Shown: positions 6,021 through 11,152 of the stretch, piece by piece | How positions within the stretch are numbered: the stretch's first letter is position 1 | Layout of the letters: each line of letters opens with the position of its first letter | Assembly: GCA_013329175.1 (NCBI GenBank) | Contig: DUKR01000013.1 | Coordinates: forward strand, 622-11,773 | Origin: Candidatus Woesearchaeota archaeon | GTDB lineage: Archaea; Nanobdellota; Nanobdellia; Woesearchaeales; UBA11716 | Length of the DNA stretch: 11,152 bases | Direction: 5' to 3' | Notes under the pieces: generated by a model | Database searches by the model: none | Seen by the model: the letters and a program-made list of their open reading frames with translations, nothing else | What the model was told of the DNA's origin: nothing | Program-made: the position numbers and the translations under genes

Positions 6021-6635
6021 TTAATGCCGAATAATCAAATCAGCGATGTGCTGCTTGAGTGCCCCTGTTGTTAGCGAGCTTCCTGCAACCTGTTTTGGGA
6101 TGTTAAGCTCGTCAATCTTCCTGCCAACGACCAAGTCAGGCAGTGCATTGTTCACTCCATTGATGTAATTGGCTGAAACCTTATGTGGGTTGTTGCCTGT
6201 TATTGAAGCATCGGTGATGATGTCATCCGCAACCGTAACGCTGATAGTGATTTTCTCTGAACCGCTGTGATAGTTATAGGTGACATCTTCAGTGTATGTC
6301 CCGTCAGCTATGGCCTTCTCCAGTGACTCCTGCACCTCAACCTGAGCTGGCTTTTTGTCAGCAACGTCGAGAGCAACCTGCTTTACTGGCAGTTTACCGC
6401 TGCCTTCAGGGGCCGTGTCATCATCTGCCTGCTGTTGCGATTCAATTGAGGCATCCACTATGTCTGATGGCGTGCCCTGTGCAGGGACAGTATTTCCAGC
6501 AGGCTGCACCGCGCAGCCAGCAATCAGAAGTGACAGTGCCATGCAAAGTACAAATGCGTTAAGCAGCGCCGCTGCTGCCTTTCTCATCAGCCCTTTTTTG
6601 CTTTTTTCTGCTTTAACCTCGTTTCCAGACACCAT
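6021..6635 (-). CDS. FMN_bind-domain lipoprotein, predicted ApbE substrate
   Basis: The protein has 204 residues. An N-terminal export helix (MRKAAAALLNAFVLCMALSL) ends in a lipobox, LIAGC, with Cys41. A Thr/Ser/Gln/Asp-rich linker (about 42-100) leads to an FMN_bind domain (about 111-200): DGTYTEDVTYNY, then KITISVTVADDIITDASIT, ending in VAGSSLTTGALKQHI. That last motif aligns with the covalent-FMN site SGAT-LTT, giving AGSS (184-187) with Ser187 as predicted acceptor. Start choice is uncertain. ATG 6635 has a strong site, GGAGGTG (6648-6642), but overlaps the DoxX-like gene by 49 bases. ATG 6587 overlaps that gene's TGA stop as TGATG and gives a textbook 25-residue lipoprotein signal. The context is a DoxX-like gene upstream and ApbE downstream. 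Confidence 0.85.
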   Translation of the reverse strand: MVSGNEVKAEKSKKGLMRKAAAALLNAFVLCMALSLLIAGCAVQPAGNTVPAQGTPSDIVDASIESQQQADDDTAPEGSGKLPVKQVALDVADKKPAQVEVQESLEKAIADGTYTEDVTYNYHSGSEKITISVTVADDIITDASITGNNPHKVSANYINGVNNALPDLVVGRKIDELNIPKQVAGSSLTTGALKQHIADLIIRH

Positions 6636-6991
6636 ATATCAGCACCTCCCAGTGCTATTGCAATTGTTGCAGTCGTAAGCCCAATATCACGTATAGCAAT
6701 GTCATTATACCCTAGCTCTATTGTTATCACGAGAAGATGAAGTGCCAGTATTGCTGCCGTAATCCTTGTATATAGGCCAAGGGCAAGAAGCAGCCCGAAG
6801 ACAACCTCAAAGATTCCGTTAGCAATGACTGCAGCATGAGCAAAACTGCTCTCAAATATAGCAGGCGGCAGGTACCCTAAGAATGCTGCAGGGTTAAAGA
6901 ACTGATTAAGCCCGAACCACAAAAAGACAAAGCTCATGCCAAGCCTTAGCGTGACAGGCGCATACTGCCTCATGCCCTCCAATGGCTTCAT
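6587..6991 (-). CDS. DoxX-like four-helix membrane protein
   Basis: The protein has 134 residues and four transmembrane segments: TLRLGMSFVFLWFGLNQFF (14-32), HAAVIANGIFEVVFGLLLALG (52-72), RITAAILALHLLVITIELG (76-94) and IGLTTATIAIALGGADIW (103-120), with a Lys-rich C-terminus on the cytosolic side. The pattern of LRL-x-F-x-F-x-FG in helix 1, the NG-x-E-x-x-x-G-LLLALGLYTR helix pair and RDIGL before helix 4 fits the DoxX/DoxD family. Members are linked to thiosulfate:quinone oxidoreductase and other membrane redox functions, but mostly lack proven roles. It is first in an operon with an FMN_bind lipoprotein and ApbE, which makes a redox role plausible. The ATG lies 27-28 bases after a TATA box, so it is probably leaderless. 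Confidence 0.82.
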   Translation of the reverse strand: MKPLEGMRQYAPVTLRLGMSFVFLWFGLNQFFNPAAFLGYLPPAIFESSFAHAAVIANGIFEVVFGLLLALGLYTRITAAILALHLLVITIELGYNDIAIRDIGLTTATIAIALGGADIWCLETRLKQKKAKKG

Positions 6992-7010
6992 TCTTCACTA
7001 TCGTGAAGCC
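6984..7010. promoter_or_regulatory. Operator-like inverted repeats at the DoxX-like gene start
   Basis: TTCAC-N4-GTGAA (6994-7007) is a perfect inverted repeat lying between the TATA box and the predicted transcription start at 6991. A wider inverted repeat, GGCTTCA (6984-6990) with TGAAGCC (7004-7010), overlaps it and extends over the start codon. A bound protein here would block transcription initiation of the flavinylation operon. Alternatively the RNA 5' end may fold. Confidence 0.45.
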
Positions 7011-7013
7011 CCA

Positions 7014-7023
7014 CTTTATAAAT
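7014..7023 (-). promoter_or_regulatory. TATA-like box, DoxX / FMN_bind / ApbE operon
   Basis: ATTTATAAAG on the minus strand is centred 27-28 bases before the ATG at 6991. Its core TTTATAAA is itself palindromic, so it could also direct plus-strand initiation near 7045, inside the left arm of the 7039-7164 element. Confidence 0.6.
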
Positions 7024-7038
7024 TGTGCGGATGTAAAA

Positions 7039-7164
7039 GCTTCATCCAAAAAATAAAGAAAACGGTAGAACGAAGCAATCCAGCGAAAGCGTAGCTTGAG
7101 TTGACCAAGGGACGAAATCCCGCTGAATGGATTGCGAAGTCAAAAGGGATTTTTTGGATGAAGC
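7039..7164. repeat. Non-coding element bounded by a perfect 16-base inverted repeat
   Basis: GCTTCATCCAAAAAAT (7039-7054) is the exact reverse complement of ATTTTTTGGATGAAGC (7149-7164). Inside, GCAATCCA (7075-7082) pairs with TGGATTGC (7128-7135), GCG (7083-7085) can pair with CGC (7121-7123), and two small hairpins follow: GC-GAAA-GC (7083-7090) and GGGA-CGAAA-TCCC (7109-7121). The gene-free space between the divergent DoxX-like and DUF1704 genes is 220 bases, and this element fills over half of it. The shape fits either a structured RNA with paired ends or a small inverted-repeat (MITE-like) element. I recognise no known family. Confidence 0.6.
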
Positions 7165-7180
7165 CCCTCCTTCAGTAAAC

Positions 7181-7190
7181 CTTTAAATAT
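7181..7190 (+). promoter_or_regulatory. TATA-like box for the DUF1704 / thpR unit
   Basis: CTTTAAATAT is centred 26-27 bases before the ATG at 7212, giving a leaderless start like those of the CCA enzyme and DoxX-like genes. Confidence 0.55.
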
Positions 7191-7211
7191 CACGCTTAAG
7201 CAACAACCAGC

Positions 7212-8345
7212 ATGCTCTCACAACGCGCCAGACGGGTAGACCTGCTGATTGATTATATCCTCAGCGACTCGCCATTTCCCTCGGCAAACCCGACGAACAT
7301 GCGAACTGCCTACCGGAAGTTCAGGACTGAAAAAAAGAATCCTTCCTTCAGGTATGAGAAGCCAAAGCCCTCGCTTGAAGCGCTGCAAGGAGCGCTCATT
7401 GAGCTTCCTCTCAAGGATGAAGGCATTCTGGGAGATATTCTTGAGCACAAGAAAAGACGGCTGATAAGGCGCATTGCAATGATGCAGGCGATTGGTAAGG
7501 CAAAGTACCCGAAACTCTGCGAAGTTCTTTATCCACCTCCAGATGAGCATATTATAGCAATAGCCAGCGAGATTGTCAAACTTCCGATATCAAGGGGCCA
7601 GGGAAAGATACCCAAGGCTGAGGCGGTAAAGGCTATCAGGCACGCCCTCACACTACTTGGATTCAAATGGAAGATTGTCAACAGGGACATGGTCACCAGT
7701 GCCGCAACGATATCAGGAACTCGGGTTCTTGAGCTGCGCAAGAGAGAGCGCTTCTCGAAAAAATACGTCAACAGGCTCATCATCCATGAGCTGGGAACCC
7801 ACGCGCTACGTGCAGAAAACGGAAGCATACAGCCGTTGCGCCTGTTCAGGCACGGGCTTGCTGGCTATCTTGAGACTGAGGAGGGTCTTGCTGCGTACCA
7901 TGAGTTCCTTTCAGGTGTCATGAGCACCTCCATTTTGCGCAACTACGCTGGACGAGTCCTTGCCATCCATTATGCCAGGCATACGGATTTTGTGACGACC
8001 TACAAGCTGCTTTCAAGGCATTTCAGGGAGCAGACTGCATGGAAACTGGCTGTCAGGGCCAAGCGCGGCTTAGCTGATACCTCACAGAAAGGCGCATTCA
8101 CAAGGGATGCCGTCTACCTGAGGGGCTTTTTAAGAGTCTATGCTTTCGCAAAGAAGCACGACATCAGGCAGTTGTATGTGGGAAAGATTGGAATCAGCGA
8201 CATGGCATCCCTCCAGATGGTCAAGGACATGAAAAGGCCACTCTATACTCCCGCAGTCGTGTGCAGTGAATTTGGCAATTCCGAACCTGAGGTCACTTCT
8301 GGGATGATTGAGGGCATCCTCAAGGCAGTAAAGGGAGGGAAGTAG
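7212..8345 (+). CDS. DUF1704 (QEGLA/MATCAP-type) gluzincin-like metallopeptidase
   Basis: The protein has 377 residues. Its signature is HELGTH (192-197), an HExxxH zinc site, followed by HGLAGYLETEEGLAAYHE (214-231). The EEGLA there matches the QEGLA motif that names bacterial DUF1704 proteins (sometimes called flavohemoglobin expression-modulating), and its Glu is the expected third ligand. The same domain in animals is the tubulin tyrosine carboxypeptidase MATCAP (KIAA0895L), so peptidase activity is plausible, but the archaeal substrate is unknown. The N-terminal 110 residues are helical and basic, with no signal peptide, so it acts in the cytosol. The ATG is 26-27 bases after a TATA box. 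thpR follows after 6 bases, so the two are co-transcribed. DUF1704 assignment is firm, and the function is inference. Confidence 0.85.
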   Translation: MLSQRARRVDLLIDYILSDSPFPSANPTNMRTAYRKFRTEKKNPSFRYEKPKPSLEALQGALIELPLKDEGILGDILEHKKRRLIRRIAMMQAIGKAKYPKLCEVLYPPPDEHIIAIASEIVKLPISRGQGKIPKAEAVKAIRHALTLLGFKWKIVNRDMVTSAATISGTRVLELRKRERFSKKYVNRLIIHELGTHALRAENGSIQPLRLFRHGLAGYLETEEGLAAYHEFLSGVMSTSILRNYAGRVLAIHYARHTDFVTTYKLLSRHFREQTAWKLAVRAKRGLADTSQKGAFTRDAVYLRGFLRVYAFAKKHDIRQLYVGKIGISDMASLQMVKDMKRPLYTPAVVCSEFGNSEPEVTSGMIEGILKAVKGGK

Positions 8346-8351
8346 GCAGCA

Positions 8352-8894
8352 ATGGCTCTGCAGCGCTGCTTCATCGCGCTTGAGATTCCGCAGGAAGCAC
8401 TGGCAGAAGCTGTGAGAATCCAGTCAATCCTGCGAAAGCAGGCACTGCTTGAGGGAAACTTCACTGCTTCAGAGAGCATTCATCTCACCCTCAAGTTCCT
8501 TGGTGAGATACCTGAGGAGACAATAGAGGGGGTGAAAGGGCGTCTGATGGAAGTGGTGATCCCAAGGGGTTCTTGCACCCTTGCAAGCGCCGGCGTGTTC
8601 TCTCCCCATCATGTGCGCATCATATGGCTTTACCTAGCTGGCGATCCAGTCATGGAGCTACAGAGAAGGGTTGATGCCAGCCTCGACGGGCTCTTTGCTC
8701 CTGAGCAGCGGTTCATGAGCCATATCACCCTAGCTAGGGTGAAACGCCTTACTGATAAAAAGAGGCTCCTTGCAGTGCTTGATGCGATTGCTATCAACCC
8801 CATCACATTTTTCCTGCGCTCATTTTCATTGAAGAAGTCAGTGCTGACTCCCAAAGGGCCTTCCTATACAACTATAGTCCATTATGAAAAATGA
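8352..8894 (+). CDS. thpR: RNA 2',3'-cyclic phosphodiesterase (ThpR/LigT, 2H family)
   Basis: This small cytosolic enzyme has 180 residues, the usual length. It hydrolyses 2',3'-cyclic phosphate RNA ends to 2'-phosphate, and was first known as a 2'-5' RNA ligase acting on tRNA halves. The two catalytic HxTx motifs are H44-L-T46 in ESIHLTLKFLG and H124-I-T126 in MSHITLARVK. The N-terminus CFIALEIP and C-terminal SFSLKKSVLTPKGPSYTTI match the family. It starts 6 bases after the DUF1704 stop, and GGGAGGG (8333-8339) inside that gene is a rather distant ribosome binding site (12 bases). No direct link between the two functions is known to me. Confidence 0.93.
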   Translation: MALQRCFIALEIPQEALAEAVRIQSILRKQALLEGNFTASESIHLTLKFLGEIPEETIEGVKGRLMEVVIPRGSCTLASAGVFSPHHVRIIWLYLAGDPVMELQRRVDASLDGLFAPEQRFMSHITLARVKRLTDKKRLLAVLDAIAINPITFFLRSFSLKKSVLTPKGPSYTTIVHYEK

Positions 8895-9046
8895 TGGATG
8901 GCCTAGTTATGGAGAATTGCGTTGATTTCGTGAGGCCGTGATAGCCTGCATTGGCTGGCACTCCCCCTTAATGCTCACCTGCGCAGCGCTCTAATACTGA
9001 GGCGATGGCTGTAACACATGCCCTTGCCAGCAAGCGAAGTCCCGAG

Positions 9047-9110
9047 CCTTTTTTGTTTTCGCCCTTTTTTTCTTCACTCTTTTTCTTCTTTTCTTTCTTC
9101 ATTTCTCCCG
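9047..9110 (+). terminator. T-rich terminator region after thpR
   Basis: Several T runs (T6, T4, T7, T5, T4) in a pyrimidine-rich stretch about 155 bases after the thpR stop would end plus-strand transcription by the archaeal T-tract mechanism. The tract is longer than termination needs. On the minus strand it reads as a Lys/Glu-rich peptide, which I take as a by-product of composition. Confidence 0.45.
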
Positions 9111-9277
9111 TCGGAAAGTGCAATGAGATGATTGCCTGAAATGAAAAAAAGGAAGTTACACATTGACTGTGGAAGTGATGAGATGAGTGCTCATGCCTTT
9201 TCAGAGAATGAGCTTTGGGTGGAATGCCCTGGTGATTCCTCCCCTCTAAGCTTAATCCCTTCCTATCCCCCAACAAA

Positions 9278-9286
9278 CTTATAAAG
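9278..9286 (+). promoter_or_regulatory. TATA-like box for the tautomerase / lysA operon
   Basis: CTTATAAAG is centred 38 bases before the ATG at 9320, predicting a start near 9307-9310. The short leader would begin with the ribosome binding site GGGGTGAT (9307-9314), five bases before the ATG. Confidence 0.55.
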
Positions 9287-9319
9287 CACTCCCCTTTCTC
9301 TAAGAAGGGGTGATTACAC

Positions 9320-9499
9320 ATGCCTGTCATAAAGATAGACACATGGCCAAAACCAGCTGAGAAGAAGAAGCAGATGATTGAGGGAATAACAAAAGTATTC
9401 ACTGACATGGGTGTAGCAAAGGAGCACATCACCATTGTCGTTACTGAAGTACCCAAGGAGAACTGGGCATTGGCTGGAGAATATCAGGGAGAGGAGTAA
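9320..9499 (+). CDS. 4-oxalocrotonate tautomerase family protein, short
   Basis: The protein has 59 residues, the normal size for a 4-OT subunit; members form hexamers. It starts MPVIKIDTWPKP, so Met removal exposes Pro1, the general base of the superfamily. The C-terminal ITIVVTEVPKENWALAGE matches the family strand and hairpin. Aligned by eye with the Pseudomonas putida enzyme, the two substrate-binding arginines are absent: Arg11 falls at Pro/Lys and Arg39 at Thr, while Phe50 is Trp. It is thus unlikely to be a true 4-oxalocrotonate tautomerase, and the substrate is unknown. The start is supported by GGGGTGAT at 9307-9314. The stop is 3 bases before the lysA ATG, so the two are one operon and probably translationally coupled. 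Confidence 0.85.
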   Translation: MPVIKIDTWPKPAEKKKQMIEGITKVFTDMGVAKEHITIVVTEVPKENWALAGEYQGEE

Positions 9500-9502
9500 G
9501 CC

Positions 9503-10786
9503 ATGTTTACTATCCAGTATCCGCTGTCAGACAGGAAGGGAAAGCTGTTCATCGAGGACGTTGCAGTTGATATGCTGGCTAAGGAATTCAAAACTCCCCT
9601 GTACGTGTATAGCGAGAGCCATATCAGGAAGCGTTGCAGGGACATCATTGGCGCGTTCTCAAAGCATTATCCGCGATTTCTTCCAAGGTACGCCATCAAA
9701 GCGAACAATAATCCTGCGCTCCTGAGGGTGATTCGCTCTGAGGGATTTGGGTTTGACGCATCGGGCCCTCATGAGATTGAACTTAGCCTTGCAGCAGGAG
9801 CACATCCATCCGATATCATCTACTCAGGCAACAACCACAGAAATGAGGAGCTGCAATTTGGCCTAGACAAGGGAGTGCTGATGAACCTTGATGACCTTGA
9901 CCAGATTGAGCGGCTGAAAAAGCTTGGCGTTCCTGATTTTGTCAGCTTTCGCATCAACCCCATGATTGCTGCAGGAGACATCAAGGGGCTGGTATTTGCA
10001 GGGGCCGATGCAAAGTTCGGCATCCTCGAGGATAAGGCCGTTGAAGCCTACGGCATAGCCAAGGAGGCTGGAGCACGGCGCTTTGGCATCCACATGATGA
10101 CAGGGTCATGCGTGCTGGATTCCGCCTATTTTGCTGCTGCCACTGAAAAATTGCTGATGATAGCAGGAGCCATCAGAAAAAAGCTTGGCATCACCTTTGA
10201 GGTGATTGATGTGGGGGGTGGGCTTGGCGTAACGTACAGGCCAGGGGAGAAGGATCTTGAGCTTGAGGCTGCAGCAAGAGGCGTAGCTGAGGCGTTCTCG
10301 CGCTTGGTACCTGAGCTTGAACTGGGAAATCCCCATCTTATGATTGAGCCTGGGAGGTACATCGTGTGCGAGGCAGGATTTCTGCTTACCAGAGTGCACT
10401 CAATAAAGCAGGCACAGAAGAGGTTTGTTGGTGTTGATGCAGGAATGCACTGCCTGCTTCGGCCCGCTTTGTATGATGCCTATCACCACATCGTGGTTGA
10501 CGGCAAGCTTGCTTTTAGAGATGGTGAAAAGGTGAATGTTGTAGGGCCTGTCTGCGAGAATACTGACCAGCTTGCAAAGGACAGGGAGCTGCCAAGGATA
10601 GGGCATGGCGACCTGCTTGCCATCTTCAACGCAGGGGCATACGGCTTCTCCATGGGAAGTAACTACAATACAAGGGAGATGCCTGCTGAGGTTCTGGTGC
10701 ATGGGGCTGTCGCTGATCTTATCAGGAAGCGGGAGAGCCTCTCTGATTTCCAGGCGATGACGGTGATGCCTGCAAGATTGCAGTGA
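9503..10786 (+). CDS. lysA: Diaminopimelate decarboxylase (PLP, fold III)
   Basis: The enzyme converts meso-diaminopimelate to L-lysine and CO2, the last step of the DAP lysine pathway. It has 427 residues, typical length. The N-terminal TIM-barrel has the PLP lysine Lys66 in YAIKANNNP, KFGI (171-174), the HxGS region as HMMTGS (197-202), the phosphate-binding DVGGGLG (236-242) and EPGR (282-285). The C-terminal beta domain has the active-site Cys351 in CENTDQLAKDRELP and the dimer motif GAYGFSMGSNYNTR (378-391). HMMTGS for HxGSQ and CENTD for CESxD are variants, so a related substrate is not excluded. No other lysine pathway gene is in the window. It follows the tautomerase gene by 3 bases. 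Confidence 0.92.
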   Translation: MFTIQYPLSDRKGKLFIEDVAVDMLAKEFKTPLYVYSESHIRKRCRDIIGAFSKHYPRFLPRYAIKANNNPALLRVIRSEGFGFDASGPHEIELSLAAGAHPSDIIYSGNNHRNEELQFGLDKGVLMNLDDLDQIERLKKLGVPDFVSFRINPMIAAGDIKGLVFAGADAKFGILEDKAVEAYGIAKEAGARRFGIHMMTGSCVLDSAYFAAATEKLLMIAGAIRKKLGITFEVIDVGGGLGVTYRPGEKDLELEAAARGVAEAFSRLVPELELGNPHLMIEPGRYIVCEAGFLLTRVHSIKQAQKRFVGVDAGMHCLLRPALYDAYHHIVVDGKLAFRDGEKVNVVGPVCENTDQLAKDRELPRIGHGDLLAIFNAGAYGFSMGSNYNTREMPAEVLVHGAVADLIRKRESLSDFQAMTVMPARLQ

Positions 10787-10790
10787 ATTG

Positions 10791-10811
10791 CTTTTTTGTC
10801 AATACTTTTTT
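10791..10811 (+). terminator. T-run terminator after lysA
   Basis: Two T6 runs (10792-10797 and 10806-10811) follow directly after the lysA stop at 10784-10786. The second overlaps the probable TATA region of the next gene. Confidence 0.5.
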
Positions 10812-10815
10812 ATAG
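10806..10815 (+). promoter_or_regulatory. TATA-like box for the DUF883-like gene
   Basis: TTTTTTATAG would place the transcription start near 10837-10840, just before the ATG at 10848. This leaves only a very short leader containing GGTGGTG (10837-10843). Confidence 0.35.
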
Positions 10816-10847
10816 GGCGCTTTCCCTATAGCTTTTGGTGGTGCCCA

Positions 10848-11054
10848 ATGGCAGAAGAAAAAGCCAAAAAGAATGACTTGCGCAAGATTCTTTCTGAGGA
10901 CGTCAAGGAAGGCATCGAAAAGGCGAAGTTTCTGGCAAAGAAAAAGAAAGAGGATGCCGAAGCGTGGATAAAGAAGCATCCTTTCAAGGCTCTGGGCATT
11001 GCCGTTGGTGTCGGCACTCTTGCCGGGCTTCTTCTGGGAAAGAGAAGGAGATAG
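10848..11054 (+). CDS. DUF883-like tail-anchored small protein
   Basis: The protein has 68 residues. A highly charged, Lys/Glu-rich amphipathic N-terminal helix (about 1-44) is followed by HPFKALGIAVGVGTLAGLLLGKRRR, one glycine-rich transmembrane helix with an Arg cap. This layout closely resembles bacterial DUF883 proteins (ElaB, YqjD, YgaM), whose C-terminal helix anchors them in the inner membrane and which bind stationary-phase ribosomes in E. coli. The likeness is of architecture and tail motif, and homology is not proven. The ATG at 10848 was chosen over the TTG at 10788, which lies upstream of the likely promoter. A T5 run right after the stop (11057-11061) may end the transcript. Confidence 0.7.
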   Translation: MAEEKAKKNDLRKILSEDVKEGIEKAKFLAKKKKEDAEAWIKKHPFKALGIAVGVGTLAGLLLGKRRR

Positions 11055-11055
11055 C

Positions 11056-11074
11056 CCTTTTTCTGCTTTGATTC
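11056..11074 (+). terminator. T-rich terminator after the DUF883-like gene
   Basis: CCTTTTTCTGCTTTGATTC immediately follows the stop codon. It has a short T run typical of archaeal ends. Nothing further can be assigned up to the window edge at 11152. Confidence 0.35.
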
Positions 11075-11152
11075 TTGCTGTTTATGCTAGCACTTCACCA
11101 TTATGAAGGCTGCCTGATGAAGCCTGCCCTGCCTTCAATGCAAATGTACGAA

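Larger units (their letters stand above)
8895..9319. other. Gene-free gap with long pyrimidine tract
   Basis: No convincing gene lies in these 425 bases. The first part (8895-9046) has a small hairpin, AGCC-TGCATT-GGCT (8944-8957), and nothing else clear. Between 9047 and 9110 the plus strand is nearly all C and T, with repeated runs of five to seven T. From 9111 to 9270 I see scattered ATGA/TGATG words but no complete RNA box pair. The tautomerase promoter occupies the right end. Confidence 0.5.

Noticed and set aside
9175..9181. GTGATGA, a match to the C box of archaeal C/D guide RNAs
   Set aside because: No CTGA D box lies at a suitable distance downstream, and the word is common by chance.
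8968..9456. Minus-strand open frame of 162 codons with a Lys/Glu-rich stretch
   Set aside because: It overlaps the well-supported tautomerase gene, and the charged stretch is simply the reverse of the pyrimidine tract.
11082..11152. C-terminal end of a minus-strand gene entering from the right edge
   Set aside because: Two minus-strand frames are open for 17 to 23 codons here and neither shows a motif, so no choice can be supported.
1..11152. CRISPR array, transposase gene or integrase
   Set aside because: No regularly spaced direct repeats and no recombinase-like protein were seen on either strand.

Overview
The window looks archaeal. It carries an archaeal-type (class I) CCA-adding enzyme. 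Several genes have an AT-rich TATA-like box centred about 27 bases before the start codon, which is the spacing of leaderless archaeal transcripts: the CCA enzyme, the DoxX-like gene, the DUF1704 gene and probably the EamA transporter. Others have short leaders with GGTGAT or GGAGG ribosome binding sites. Small secreted proteins with one Ig-like domain and many short membrane proteins would fit a DPANN-type archaeon such as Woesearchaeota. That placement is an impression, since no ribosomal RNA or marker gene is present.

Layout. 170-613: a small secreted or anchored protein. 743-2020: the CCA-adding enzyme. 2041-2190: a GC-rich stretch with several possible hairpins and no gene. 2199-2885: a sugar-1-phosphate nucleotidyltransferase. 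2909-3265 (minus) and 3454-4089 (plus): a small membrane protein and a winged-helix regulator, divergent around a palindrome-rich regulatory region. 4121-4193: an imperfect hairpin element. 4244-5107: an EamA-type transporter. 6991 down to 5124 (minus): a compact DoxX-like / FMN-binding lipoprotein / ApbE operon. 7039-7164: a non-coding element bounded by a perfect 16-base inverted repeat. 7212-8894: a DUF1704 gluzincin-like metallopeptidase followed closely by the ThpR/LigT RNA phosphodiesterase. 8895-9319: no gene, with a strong pyrimidine tract. 9320-10786: a 59-residue tautomerase homologue and diaminopimelate decarboxylase. 10848-11054: a tail-anchored DUF883-like small protein.

How the genes fit together. 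The clearest functional unit is the minus-strand operon. ApbE attaches FMN covalently to FMN_bind domains, and here it sits next to such a domain on a predicted lipoprotein, behind a DoxX-type membrane protein. I read this as a minimal extracytoplasmic flavin redox module. The acceptor motif is a Ser variant, not the usual SGAT. The CCA enzyme (tRNA 3' end completion) and ThpR (2',3'-cyclic phosphate RNA) are both RNA metabolism genes but lie in separate transcription units.

The least explained parts are three non-coding elements (2041-2190, 4121-4193, 7039-7164) and the operator-like palindromes at 3303-3426 and 6984-7010. No mobile-element protein, CRISPR array, tRNA or rRNA was found.
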